A stretch of 64,000 nt of DNA, from positions 434,001 through 498,000 of the forward strand of contig NZ_JAIVEM010000140.1 of assembly GCF_020404765.1 (NCBI RefSeq), given 5' to 3'. Source of the stretch: Paenibacillus sp. BJ-4 (GTDB lineage Bacteria > Bacillota > Bacilli > Paenibacillales > Paenibacillaceae). The translations under genes were made by a program, and so were the position numbers. Positions 8,601-17,032 of this stretch are shown here, piece after piece (the first letter of the stretch is position 1; every line of letters begins with the position of its first letter). The notes beneath the pieces were generated by a model. That model made no database searches. It saw only the letters and a program-made list of their open reading frames with translations, and was not told the DNA's origin.

Positions 8601-8770
8601 AGGTGCCTTTGCGATGGAGCAAAGGGTAACAGGGAATCGGGTGTAAATCCCGAGCGGTCCCGCCACTGTAAGGAAGAGGATTTTTTCAAGTTGTCACTCG
8701 TGAAAAACGGGGAAGACGGAAAAATCCATGGATGCCAAGCCAGGAGACCTACCTTGATCTGTATGCACCA
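8601..8770 (+). promoter_or_regulatory. Cobalamin (AdoCbl) riboswitch aptamer
   Basis: Conserved elements are present in order: GGGTAACAGGGAA, a TAAAT segment, CGGTCCCGCCACTGTAA, and the B12 box GCCAAGCCAGGAGACCTACC near 8733-8752. GGTGC (8602-8606) and GCACC (8765-8769) can close the P1 stem. It precedes a terminator and cbiH60, so it should reduce expression of the whole cobalamin operon when coenzyme B12 is plentiful. The expression platform includes GGATGGGTGTACG at 8787-8799, which can pair with the terminator region. Confidence 0.93.
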
Positions 8771-8973
8771 TTAGCCTTCGCGGAGAGGATGGGTGTACGA
8801 AATCAGGAATCAGGCACACGTTGCTATTTCCATGCTGGTTGCAGCTTTACGTGGACATGAATGTTCAGAAGCGTTTGAAGCGTAAACAGACGGATGGAAA
8901 ACAACGACAGGATGGAGGAGACAAGAAATGTCTGCTTACGCCTGCTTGTCTGGTGAGAAGATGCGTACATAGG

Positions 8974-9003
8974 AACCCCATCCGGGTAGGATGGGGTTTT
9001 TTT
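8974..9003 (+). terminator. Riboswitch-controlled intrinsic terminator
   Basis: AACCCCATCC (8974-8983), loop GGGTA, GGATGGGGTT (8989-8998) and a T run immediately before the cbiH60 ribosome binding site. It is placed as the off-state terminator of the cobalamin riboswitch. Confidence 0.9.
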
Positions 9004-9025
9004 GAGATATAGGAGGAGGAACACG

Positions 9026-10837
9026 ATGAGTCCATTAGGAAAATTGCTGGTAATTGGATTTGGACCGGGAGATATGGAACATATCACAAAACGGGCATTG
9101 GATGCGCTGGCCGAGAGCGAGGTCATTATCGGCTATAACACATACGTGGATCTGATCCGGCCGTTGTTGAACGGACAAGAGATTGTACGCACAGGGATGA
9201 CAGAGGAAGTGAGCCGCGCACAGGAGGCCGTTCGACAGGCAGAGATGGGCAAAAAGGTAGCTGTTATTTCCAGTGGAGACGCAGGCGTATATGGTATGGC
9301 CGGGCTGGTGTATGAAGTGCTGATGCAGAAGGGCTGGCGCCGTGAGGACGGGGTTGAGGTAGAAGTTGTGCCGGGAATCTCGGCAATTCAATCCTGCGCT
9401 TCATTGCTGGGTGCGCCAGTTATGCATGATGCCTGCACGATCAGTTTGAGCGATCATCTGACCCCGTGGGAAACGATTGTAAAGCGTGTGGAAGCCGCAG
9501 CTTCGGCGGATTTTGTAATCGCATTATACAATCCGCGCAGTGGTCGACGTACACGCCAAATTGTAGAAACTCAGTCCATTCTGCTGCGCTATCGTGATCC
9601 ACAGACTCCGGTTGGCCTGGTTAAGAGTGCTTACCGTGAACGTCAGCAGGTGATCGTGACGACGCTGGAGGATATGCTGAACCATGACATTGGAATGCTG
9701 ACGACCGTAATCATCGGCAATTCCTCGACGATGGTATATGACGGTTTGATTGTAACGCCACGTGGATATCAGCGCAAGTATACGCTGGATGCGACCGAGC
9801 AGGCGCTCAAGCCGCATCAGCGGCTCCGCACGGAAGCGGAGCCGTGGTCGCTGGGCGCGCAGGAGGATCGCGCGCTGGATGCGTCGCAGGCAAGCGTAGC
9901 CCCAGCCGTGTCCGGACCTTCCGCGAGCGTTGCTGCGACTGCGGTTGCCACGCAGGCACGCCCGCAAGCGGTAGCTGCCGTGCAGGCCGCGCCGTCTGCG
10001 GCGCAAGCCGGGGTGGCCCCGGCATCGCTGGCAGCAGAGGCCTTGAGCCGCCTCGCTGCAGGTGGGAAGCTGCCAGGCGAAGCCAGCGCACGCTGGAGCG
10101 GGCAGGCACCCGCTGTGAGCGCCGCCGGAACGGCAGCCGTGGCCGGAGCGGGGGCTACGGCCGGGACAGCGACGGGAGGCTTTGGCAAGCCGGCGCTGTT
10201 CGAGGTGGGCGTTTCCCCTGGCGTGGGAAACAAAAAGTTCACCGCTCGTCAGATGGCCCTGCTCGCGGAGATAGTGGGTGATGATGGCGAGCTGGAGTAT
10301 ACGCCCGATCATCAGATCGTGCTGCGCGTACCGTGCGCAGACCCTGAGGAACTGGTCGGACGGCTGCGGGATGAGCGATTGATTGTCATGCCCATTGGCG
10401 ATGTGTTTAAGGTGAAGGCGTGCGACTTCTGCAATATGGAGAAGGATGATGCTGTGCCTGTGGCTGAGCATCTACAGGTTGTGCTTGGCGGATTGCAGGC
10501 ACCCAAAGAAACCAGCATTGCTTTGAACGGCTGCGGTATGGCCTGCTATGGAGCAGTGCTGGAGGATATCGGAATCGTCTACCGTAAGGGCGGATACGAT
10601 CTCTTCCTCGGCGGCAAAAAATTCGGCCGTAATGCTCATGCCGCTCAACCTGTAGCGGAAGGGATTCCGGGGGAGCAGATTACAGACATCGTCGAGCATA
10701 TCATCGCTGAGTATAAGGAAAAAGGGCACCCGAACGAGCGTTTTCATAAATTTTTCAAACGTGTAGGCGTTGTTGCCAGCTTCCGGCATGAGGATGCACC
10801 GACAACCGTAGAAGTGAATGCGGTTTGCGGTGATTAG
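9026..10837 (+). CDS. cbiH: CbiH60: cobalt-factor III C17-methyltransferase fused to a 4Fe-4S reductase-like domain
   Basis: A 603-residue fusion. Residues 1-255 form a tetrapyrrole methyltransferase of the CbiH/CobJ type (VIGFGPGD, SSGDAGVYG, VPGISAIQ, YNPRSGRRT). It methylates C17 and drives ring contraction in the anaerobic pathway. Residues 385-603 resemble a half nitrite/sulfite reductase with cysteines in CDFC and NGCGMAC, as in the CbiH60 enzyme of Bacillus megaterium, where this region carries a 4Fe-4S centre. About 130 residues of low-complexity Ala/Pro/Gly sequence (roughly 255-385) separate the domains, encoded by DNA richer in GC than the flanks. ATG 9026 follows AGGAGGAGGA; the in-frame start at 9002 lies inside the terminator. 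Confidence 0.92.
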   Translation: MSPLGKLLVIGFGPGDMEHITKRALDALAESEVIIGYNTYVDLIRPLLNGQEIVRTGMTEEVSRAQEAVRQAEMGKKVAVISSGDAGVYGMAGLVYEVLMQKGWRREDGVEVEVVPGISAIQSCASLLGAPVMHDACTISLSDHLTPWETIVKRVEAAASADFVIALYNPRSGRRTRQIVETQSILLRYRDPQTPVGLVKSAYRERQQVIVTTLEDMLNHDIGMLTTVIIGNSSTMVYDGLIVTPRGYQRKYTLDATEQALKPHQRLRTEAEPWSLGAQEDRALDASQASVAPAVSGPSASVAATAVATQARPQAVAAVQAAPSAAQAGVAPASLAAEALSRLAAGGKLPGEASARWSGQAPAVSAAGTAAVAGAGATAGTATGGFGKPALFEVGVSPGVGNKKFTARQMALLAEIVGDDGELEYTPDHQIVLRVPCADPEELVGRLRDERLIVMPIGDVFKVKACDFCNMEKDDAVPVAEHLQVVLGGLQAPKETSIALNGCGMACYGAVLEDIGIVYRKGGYDLFLGGKKFGRNAHAAQPVAEGIPGEQITDIVEHIIAEYKEKGHPNERFHKFFKRVGVVASFRHEDAPTTVEVNAVCGD

Positions 10838-10930
10838 TGGGCCAGAGGCCTAAATGAGCCGGACACAAGCATATATATAAAATAGGGCGTCATGTAGGCT
10901 ATCCCTATCATGAGGAGGAAAAAACAGACA

Positions 10931-12016
10931 GTGAATGCAATATTGTTGGTTGGACATGGAAGTCGGGACCCGGAGGGGAACCGGGAGCTGCTGGAGTTTG
11001 CACAGGCAGTGGCAGATCGGGTACCGGGTACGTGTGTAGAAACCTGCTTTCTGGAGTTGACACGCCCAAGCATTGCTGATGGGGTGCAGGCGTGTGTGGA
11101 GAGAGGGGCGACACGTGTTGTTCTTGTGCCGATTATCTTGTTTGCCGCAGGACACGCCAAAATTGATATTCCGATGGCGATTGATCGAGCGAAGGCCAAG
11201 CATCCGCAGGTGGAATTTGTATACGGACGTCCGATTGGCGTTCACGAGAAAATCGTTAGCATTTTGCAAAGCCGCTTGAAAGAGGCACGTCCGGTTGCAG
11301 TTCCAGCGGGAATGAATAACGCTGTAGAAGCATCCGCCGAGGCGACGGACGCGGAAACAGCGGTGCTTGTACTGGGACGCGGAAGCAGCGATCCAGATGC
11401 CAACAGCGATTTTTTCAAAATGAGTCGCATGCTGTGGGAGAAGCTTCCCTACACGTGGGTAGAGAGCAGCTTTATCGGTGTGACAGAGCCTTCCTTCTCA
11501 GCTGGCTTGGAGCGTTGTGTACGATTGGGAGCCAAAAAAATTATCGTACTTCCGTATTTTCTATTCACAGGGGTGTTGATTAAACGTATCGGAGAAATGA
11601 CCGAGGAATTTGCCGAGGCTCACCCCGAGCTGCAGGTTGAAATCGGGGGATATTTTGGTTTCCATCCGCAACTGGTCGAGCTGGTGCTGGAGCGTGCTAA
11701 TGAAGGCTTATTCGGCAAGGTCGCAGCGAATTGCGATAACTGCCAGTTCCGCTTGGAGGCGCAGGAGCATCACCATCATCACCACGATCATGACCACGAT
11801 CATGACCACGACCACGGACATGATCATCATGAACATAACCATGGACACGATCATCACCATGAGGGACACTCGCATGACCACGGACACGAGCATGCTCATG
11901 CACATACGCACGGTCATCATGAACATGATCATGAACACCACCACGATCATGCACACACACCATCTGTCGTGGATAGCAGCGGGATTGCTGGCAGCGGGCA
12001 GGTGAAGAGTTCATGA
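10931..12016 (+). CDS. cbiX: Sirohydrochlorin cobaltochelatase CbiX, long form with His-rich tail
   Basis: A 361-residue protein with two chelatase repeats. The first opens with VGHGSRDPEGN and carries the metal-binding His; the second (VLGRGSSDPDANSDF) has lost that His. CbiX inserts cobalt into sirohydrochlorin at the start of the anaerobic pathway. A CDNC pair near residue 270 matches the position of an iron-sulfur site in long Bacillus CbiX. Residues 280-343 are almost entirely His with Asp, Gly and Glu, a likely cobalt store or chaperone tail. GTG 10931 is chosen because AGGAGG lies at 10913-10918; the ATG at 10910 overlaps that site. The 3' end overlaps cbiJ by ATGA. Confidence 0.9.
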   Translation: MNAILLVGHGSRDPEGNRELLEFAQAVADRVPGTCVETCFLELTRPSIADGVQACVERGATRVVLVPIILFAAGHAKIDIPMAIDRAKAKHPQVEFVYGRPIGVHEKIVSILQSRLKEARPVAVPAGMNNAVEASAEATDAETAVLVLGRGSSDPDANSDFFKMSRMLWEKLPYTWVESSFIGVTEPSFSAGLERCVRLGAKKIIVLPYFLFTGVLIKRIGEMTEEFAEAHPELQVEIGGYFGFHPQLVELVLERANEGLFGKVAANCDNCQFRLEAQEHHHHHHDHDHDHDHDHGHDHHEHNHGHDHHHEGHSHDHGHEHAHAHTHGHHEHDHEHHHDHAHTPSVVDSSGIAGSGQVKSS

Positions 12017-12777
12017 TATTCATGCTATGTGGAACGAGCGATGCGCGGGAATTGGCACTGCAAATCCGTGATAATGGCTTCAAGGTATTGACCTCTGTCG
12101 TAACGGAAAGTGCCGCAGCAAGCCTGTCCGAAGCGGGTCTGGATGTACGGACAGGTCGAATGGCAGCCGATGAAATGGCAGCAGGGGTCCGGGAGCTGGG
12201 AGTACAGGCCATCGTAGATGCCAGTCATCCTTTTGCTGAAGAAGCACATGCGAACGCCATGGCAGCCGCTCGCGAATCTGGAGTGCCTTATATTCGCTAC
12301 GAGCGGGCGGGGCTGGTGTATGACAATCATCCGCTGCTTCACATTGTATCGTCCTATGAGGAGGCCGCACTGGAAGCGAAGCAACTGAAAGGCTCTGTTA
12401 TGCTTACCACAGGCAGCAAGACGCTCGGCACGTTCACCAATCATTTGCTCGGATACCCGGATATTCGTCTGGTTGCACGCATGCTGCCGCGTCTGGACAA
12501 TATGGAGAAATGCAGCGAGTTGGGGATGGAGCAAAAAAATATTATCGCCATGCAGGGACCTTTTTCCCGTGAGATGAACGAGGCATTGTACAAGCACTTT
12601 GGTACAACGGTGATGGTGACCAAAGAAAGTGGTCGCACAGGGGCAGTAGATGAAAAGGTTCAATCTGCACTGGAACTGGGCATTCATGTCATTTTAATTT
12701 CCAGACCAGAAGTGGAATTTGGTACGGTATTTGATCATTTTGACGGAGTGATTGATGCCCTGCGTACAGCCGAATAG
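12013..12777 (+). CDS. cbiJ: Cobalt-precorrin-6A reductase
   Basis: A 254-residue CbiJ/CobK-family reductase that reduces the macrocycle of cobalt-precorrin-6A with NAD(P)H. The N-terminus LCGTSDARELA and segments DASHPFAEEAH, TTGSKTL and KESGRTGAVDEK are characteristic. It starts within the cbiX stop (ATGA). A 393-bp interval containing a dispersed repeat follows before cbiC. Confidence 0.92.
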   Translation: MIFMLCGTSDARELALQIRDNGFKVLTSVVTESAAASLSEAGLDVRTGRMAADEMAAGVRELGVQAIVDASHPFAEEAHANAMAAARESGVPYIRYERAGLVYDNHPLLHIVSSYEEAALEAKQLKGSVMLTTGSKTLGTFTNHLLGYPDIRLVARMLPRLDNMEKCSELGMEQKNIIAMQGPFSREMNEALYKHFGTTVMVTKESGRTGAVDEKVQSALELGIHVILISRPEVEFGTVFDHFDGVIDALRTAE

Positions 12778-12909
12778 AAGCCTGAGCTCTAAGCCATGAC
12801 TCTATGATCCTATGGAGAGATGGTCGATCCCGGTCAATCCGATGAATCCAGAACGATTTCTGGCGTGTATTTAAAATATAGCTATCTTAAAATAATTATA
12901 TAAGTTGAA

Positions 12910-13084
12910 ATTGAAAAATGCACATCAAAATGGAGCAGGCGGAATGGTGCTGTACAAGCGCAGCGGTCGCTTTTGTCCCCGGATTTCTACCCTTATCATA
13001 GGCTTTATTCCAGAAATCCGGGGGCGGTGGCGATGGGAAGCACTATCCGACTGCGCAGTGGCACAATATGAAACTTTTAAGTTC
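12910..13084. repeat. Dispersed repeat, long copy (B), between cbiJ and cbiC
   Basis: About 175 bp matching copy A at 1206-1319, with an extra hairpin module. CCCCGGATTTCT (12977-12988) pairs perfectly with AGAAATCCGGGG (13012-13023). GCGCAG (12958-12963) pairs with CTGCGC (13051-13056), and GTGC (12947-12950) with GCAC (13061-13064). GATGG (13032-13036) pairs with CTATC (13043-13047) using a G-U where copy A has G-C. The rest of the 12778-13170 interval is AT-rich sequence with no gene and no convincing terminator. The element lies inside the otherwise tightly packed cobalamin operon. Confidence 0.78.
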
Positions 13085-13170
13085 TGTTTATATAGTTTTA
13101 TAGTGATATGTATTATTCCGTAGCATGAACTGGTATTTTTCTAAACTAATATAAGGGAGCGGTCGAGACG

Positions 13171-13815
13171 ATGGATTTTAAAACCGATTTTAAACCGTTA
13201 ACGGTACAGCCGCAGGAGATTGAGGGCAAAAGCTTCGAGATGATCACAGAGGAACTGGGAGAGCATCCTTTTACAGCTGAGCAATATCCTGTCGTACAGC
13301 GCGTCATTCACGCGTCCGCTGATTTTGAGCTGGGGCGCAGCATGGTGTTTCATCCAAAAGCGATTGAAGCCGGAATCGCAGCCATTCGTGCAGGTCAGCA
13401 GGTCGTTGCCGATGTGCAAATGATTCAGGCGGGTCTTAGCAAGGATCGTATCCGTCAGTTTGGCGGAGATGTGCATGTGTACATTTCGGACCCGGACGTG
13501 ATGGAGGAAGCGAAAAGGCTGAATACGACACGCGCCATCATTTCGATGCGCAAAGCGATTCAGGCAGGCGAAGGCGGTATTTATGCGATTGGCAATGCGC
13601 CGACAGCGCTGCTGGAGCTGATTCGTCTGGTAAAAGAAGGAGCGGCCAAGCCCGGACTGGTGATTGGAATGCCTGTCGGTTTCGTATCGGCGGCAGAATC
13701 CAAGGACGAGCTGCGCAAGCTGGATATTCCGTTCATTACGAATATTGGGCGCAAGGGCGGCAGTACCATCGTCGTGGCGGCATTGAATGCGATTTCCTTA
13801 ATGGCTGTCCGCTAG
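13171..13815 (+). CDS. cbiC: Cobalt-precorrin-8 methylmutase
   Basis: A 214-residue CbiC/CobH protein that moves the C11 methyl group to C12, forming cobyrinate. The segment HASADFELGRSMVFHPKAI contains the catalytic His expected in the family, and MPVGFVSAAESK near residue 170 is also conserved. Translation starts at ATG 13171 after AAGGGAGCGG. The long upstream gap with the repeat means this gene and those after it may also have their own promoter, though none is convincing by eye. Confidence 0.93.
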   Translation: MDFKTDFKPLTVQPQEIEGKSFEMITEELGEHPFTAEQYPVVQRVIHASADFELGRSMVFHPKAIEAGIAAIRAGQQVVADVQMIQAGLSKDRIRQFGGDVHVYISDPDVMEEAKRLNTTRAIISMRKAIQAGEGGIYAIGNAPTALLELIRLVKEGAAKPGLVIGMPVGFVSAAESKDELRKLDIPFITNIGRKGGSTIVVAALNAISLMAVR

Positions 13816-13889
13816 ATGCGGTTGTCCGTTTGCTGTATCATGAAATGAATTGGAGCATGATCAGCATGTGAGGTTAAGGAGGAATGGGT

Positions 13890-15035
13890 ATGGAAAAGGA
13901 AGCGGCGTCCGCCGACAGGCCCAAACGGATGAAAAGCGGTGAAGCCCCCGCGCCGGACAAGCCGATGCGGTCAGGCTTTACGACCGGAGCCTGTGCGGCT
14001 GCGGTTGCCAAAGGAGCGGTGCAACTGCTCATCACAGGCATTCCACCAAAGGAAGCGGTGATATCGCTGCCAGCGGGTTTCGATCATGCATTCGAGCTGA
14101 TCGAGCCTGTGCTGAACGCGGACGAAGCTTCCTGCACGACGATCAAGGACGGTGGCGATGACCCGGATGCCACGCATCAGGCGAGAATAATCGCGTCCGT
14201 TAGCTGGCGTGAGGAGCCGGGCATTGAGCTGGACGGCGGTATCGGCGTAGGGCGGGTAACGAAGCCCGGTTTGCCTGTACCTGTCGGGGAAGCAGCGATC
14301 AATCCTGTCCCGCGCAGGATGATTACGGAGGCTGTCACAGGCGTGCTTGAGGAGCACGGATCAGCCAAAGGTGTCCGTGTCGTCATCAGCGTGCCGGACG
14401 GCGAAGAAATCGCCAAGAAAACGTTGAACGGGCGGCTTGGCATTCTTGGCGGTATTTCCATACTGGGTACACGTGGGGTGGTCGTTCCGTTTTCCACGTC
14501 GGCTTATAAAGCCAGCGTCGTGCAGGCCATATCGGTTGCGCAAGCGATGAATTGCCAAGAGATTGTCCTGACCACAGGCGGCAGCAGTGAAAAATATGCA
14601 ATGCAAATGTATGATCAGCTGACGGAAGAAGCCTTTATTCAGATGGGCGACTTTGTCGGCTTTGCGATCAAGCATGGCAAACGACTGGGAATGAAGAAGA
14701 TCATTCTCGTCGGTATGCCCGGCAAGCTATCCAAGGTTGCCCAAGGCGTCATGATGGTTCACTCCAAGAGTGCCCCGGTGGACTTTGGCTTTTTGGCTAA
14801 GGTCGCTCGCGAAGCAGGTGTGGACGAGTCGCTTGCAGCAGCGGTAGCAGAAGCGAACACCGCGACCCAGGTGGCCGATATGATGACCGAGGCCCATGAG
14901 CTGAGCTTTTTTGAAAAGCTATGCACCTATGGATGTCAGCATTGTCTGGAGCATGCAGGCGGTGGAATTGTCGTAGAAATGGTACTGGTAACGCTGAAAG
15001 GAAACGTGCTGGGGAGGGCGAGAGTCGGTGAGTAG
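13890..15035 (+). CDS. cbiD: Cobalt-precorrin-5B C1-methyltransferase
   Basis: A 381-residue CbiD protein, the anaerobic-pathway enzyme that methylates C1 using S-adenosylmethionine. Signature segments are RSGFTTGACAAAVAKGA near residue 28 and INPVPRRMI. ATG 13890 has better spacing from AAGGAGG (13876-13882) than ATG 13884, which is only one base away. The 3' end overlaps cbiET by eight bases. CbiD is diagnostic for the oxygen-independent route. Confidence 0.93.
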   Translation: MEKEAASADRPKRMKSGEAPAPDKPMRSGFTTGACAAAVAKGAVQLLITGIPPKEAVISLPAGFDHAFELIEPVLNADEASCTTIKDGGDDPDATHQARIIASVSWREEPGIELDGGIGVGRVTKPGLPVPVGEAAINPVPRRMITEAVTGVLEEHGSAKGVRVVISVPDGEEIAKKTLNGRLGILGGISILGTRGVVVPFSTSAYKASVVQAISVAQAMNCQEIVLTTGGSSEKYAMQMYDQLTEEAFIQMGDFVGFAIKHGKRLGMKKIILVGMPGKLSKVAQGVMMVHSKSAPVDFGFLAKVAREAGVDESLAAAVAEANTATQVADMMTEAHELSFFEKLCTYGCQHCLEHAGGGIVVEMVLVTLKGNVLGRARVGE

Positions 15036-16284
15036 AGTGATCCGTGTCATTGGCATCGGTGAAAATGGAGCGGCGGGTTTGTCGCAGGAGACGCTGGAGC
15101 GAATTGAGCGTGCGGACTTGCTGGTTGGCGGAGAGCGCCAGTTGGCCTTTTTCAAGGCAGCCGCAGGGGAAAAACGAACATTAAAGAGCGGTTTATCCGC
15201 CGTGGTGGAAGAATTGGGACGTTTGCGCGAGGACAAGGATATTGTCGTGCTCGCGTCAGGTGATCCGCTTTTTTTTGGCATCGCAGGGTATTTATCTGCC
15301 AAGCTGGGGGCTGAGCATCTGGAGATTTTACCGCATCTTAGCTCGGTTCAGCTTGCTTTTGCTCGTCTGGGTGAAAGCTGGCAGGATGCGGTGCTGGAAA
15401 GCGTACACGGTCGTCCGATAACCGGACTGGCGCAGCGGATCGACGGACAGAATAAGGTCGCTTTATTGACAGATGACCGCAATCATCCCGCCGCAGTTGC
15501 CCTTTATCTGCTGCATTTTGGCATGACAGAATATGATGCCTTTGTCGGTGAGCATTTGGGCGGACCGGACGAGACGTATCGGCATTATACGCTGGAGGAA
15601 ATGGCACAGGGAGTGTTCCAACCACTGAACGTGGTTATTTTGCGCCGCCGTAAGGGTGAAGACGTACCTGCAATTCGTCGGGGATTCGGCTTCGAGGATG
15701 CAGAATTTCACCAGCGCAAGCCGGAAAAAGGACTGATCACGAAGCGTGAAGTACGCGTATTCAGTTTGTCCGAGCTGCGTCTGACCGAGCGAAGTATCGT
15801 GTGGGACATCGGTGCAGGCTCCGGCTCTGTAGCTGTGGAGTGTGCAAGGCTGGCCAAGTACGGGCAAGTATTTGCTATTGAGAAGAACGAAGGCGATTTG
15901 GCGAATGTGGAAGCGAATAAAATCAAATTCCGCACCGATTTTCCGGTTATCCATGCCAAAGCGCCTGCCGGACTGGACGAGCTGCCAGACCCGGATGCGG
16001 TGTTTATCGGCGGGAGCGGAGGAGAGCTGTCCGAGCTGATTCGGCTGTGCGCTTCCCGTCTGCGTGCGGATGGACGAATTGTAGTGAATGCCGCCACCAT
16101 CGAGACGCTGCATGATGGGATGAAGGCGATGCAGGAAGCGGGGCTGGAGACTTCGGTAACGCTGCTGCAGACGGCGCGTAGCAAGCCGATTTTGAATATG
16201 ACGCGTTTTGACGGGTTGAATCCGATCTATGTCATTACAGGGCGACCTTCGGTGGATGCGGTTGACGAGGCAGCAGGGGAGTAA
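15028..16284 (+). CDS. cbiET: Fused CbiE-CbiT cobalt-precorrin C5/C15 methyltransferase-decarboxylase
   Basis: A 418-residue fusion starting at GTG 15028, which overlaps the end of cbiD. The N-terminal part (about 1-205) is a tetrapyrrole methyltransferase of the CbiE type (VIGIGENGAAGL, LASGDPLFFGI). The C-terminal part (about 225-400) is a CbiT-type Rossmann methyltransferase with the SAM motif DIGAGSGSVAVE. Together they methylate C5 and C15 and remove the C12 acetate carboxyl. In some species the two are separate genes; the fusion matches CobL of the aerobic route in layout. Confidence 0.93.
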   Translation: MSRVIRVIGIGENGAAGLSQETLERIERADLLVGGERQLAFFKAAAGEKRTLKSGLSAVVEELGRLREDKDIVVLASGDPLFFGIAGYLSAKLGAEHLEILPHLSSVQLAFARLGESWQDAVLESVHGRPITGLAQRIDGQNKVALLTDDRNHPAAVALYLLHFGMTEYDAFVGEHLGGPDETYRHYTLEEMAQGVFQPLNVVILRRRKGEDVPAIRRGFGFEDAEFHQRKPEKGLITKREVRVFSLSELRLTERSIVWDIGAGSGSVAVECARLAKYGQVFAIEKNEGDLANVEANKIKFRTDFPVIHAKAPAGLDELPDPDAVFIGGSGGELSELIRLCASRLRADGRIVVNAATIETLHDGMKAMQEAGLETSVTLLQTARSKPILNMTRFDGLNPIYVITGRPSVDAVDEAAGE

Positions 16285-16315
16285 GTTGGTAAATCAAGAG
16301 GGGGAGAGAGACAGC

Positions 16316-17032
16316 ATGAATACGGCGGCAACAGGAACACTTTACGGCGTAGGTGTTGGGCCGGGTGATCCCGAGCTGATTACAGTCAAGGCGTACCGCA
16401 TGATTCAGGAATGTGCAGTGGTGGCTTATCCAAAGAAACGCCGGGGAGGCAAATCGTATGCCCATGAGATCGTGGAGCTGTACGTAAATCCGGAGGAAAA
16501 AGAGATGCTGGGGCTGATTTTTCCAATGACCAAGGACCCGGTAGTCCTGGAGCGGGAGTGGAACAAAACGGTGGTTGCTTGCTGGGAGGCGCTGCGTGAA
16601 GGCAAGGATGTGGCCTTTGTCACAGAAGGAGACCCCAATCTGTACAGTACCTTTATTCATTTGGCGCGACTGATGAAGGATCTCCATCCTGAGGTGCCGA
16701 TTGTATCTATTCCGGGGATTTCCTCCGTACTGGGCGCGGCGGCAGCGCTGGAATTGCCCTTGGCAGACGGAGATCAACAGGTCGGTATTATTCCGGCTAC
16801 GGAGGATAGGGAAGCGATGAAGCGGGCAATTGAAAATCACGACACAGTTGTATTTATCAAGGTTGCCAAGGTACTGGATTTGATTCTGGATGTGCTGGAT
16901 GAGCTGAAGCTTGGGGACCGTGCGTCTGTGATCACCAAGGTCACTTCCCCATATGAAATGGTATGGCGCAACGCGCGTGAGCTGCGCGGGCAGGAGCTTG
17001 AATATTTGAGTTTGATGGTGGTGAGTAAATGA
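16316..17032 (+). CDS. cbiL: Cobalt-factor II C20-methyltransferase
   Basis: A 238-residue CbiL/CobI protein that performs the C20 methylation of the corrin pathway. It has the tetrapyrrole methyltransferase signature GVGPGDPELITVKAYR and the segment VTEGDPNLYSTFIHL. ATG 16316 follows GAGGGGGAGAG; an in-frame start at 16229 would extend into cbiET. The stop overlaps the cbiF start as ATGA. Confidence 0.92.
   Translation: MNTAATGTLYGVGVGPGDPELITVKAYRMIQECAVVAYPKKRRGGKSYAHEIVELYVNPEEKEMLGLIFPMTKDPVVLEREWNKTVVACWEALREGKDVAFVTEGDPNLYSTFIHLARLMKDLHPEVPIVSIPGISSVLGAAAALELPLADGDQQVGIIPATEDREAMKRAIENHDTVVFIKVAKVLDLILDVLDELKLGDRASVITKVTSPYEMVWRNARELRGQELEYLSLMVVSK

Noticed and set aside
8821-9012. 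Small ORF in the cobalamin leader
   Set aside because: It spans the riboswitch expression platform and terminator and has no ribosome binding site.
9524-10471. 315-codon minus-strand ORF opposite cbiH60
   Set aside because: It has no ribosome binding site or domain and is an antisense artefact of the GC-rich Ala linker and strong codon bias of cbiH60.
11697-12212. Overlapping ORFs rich in Met/Val/His in other frames of the cbiX tail
   Set aside because: Produced by the CAC/CAT/GAC repeats of the His-rich tail; not independent genes.
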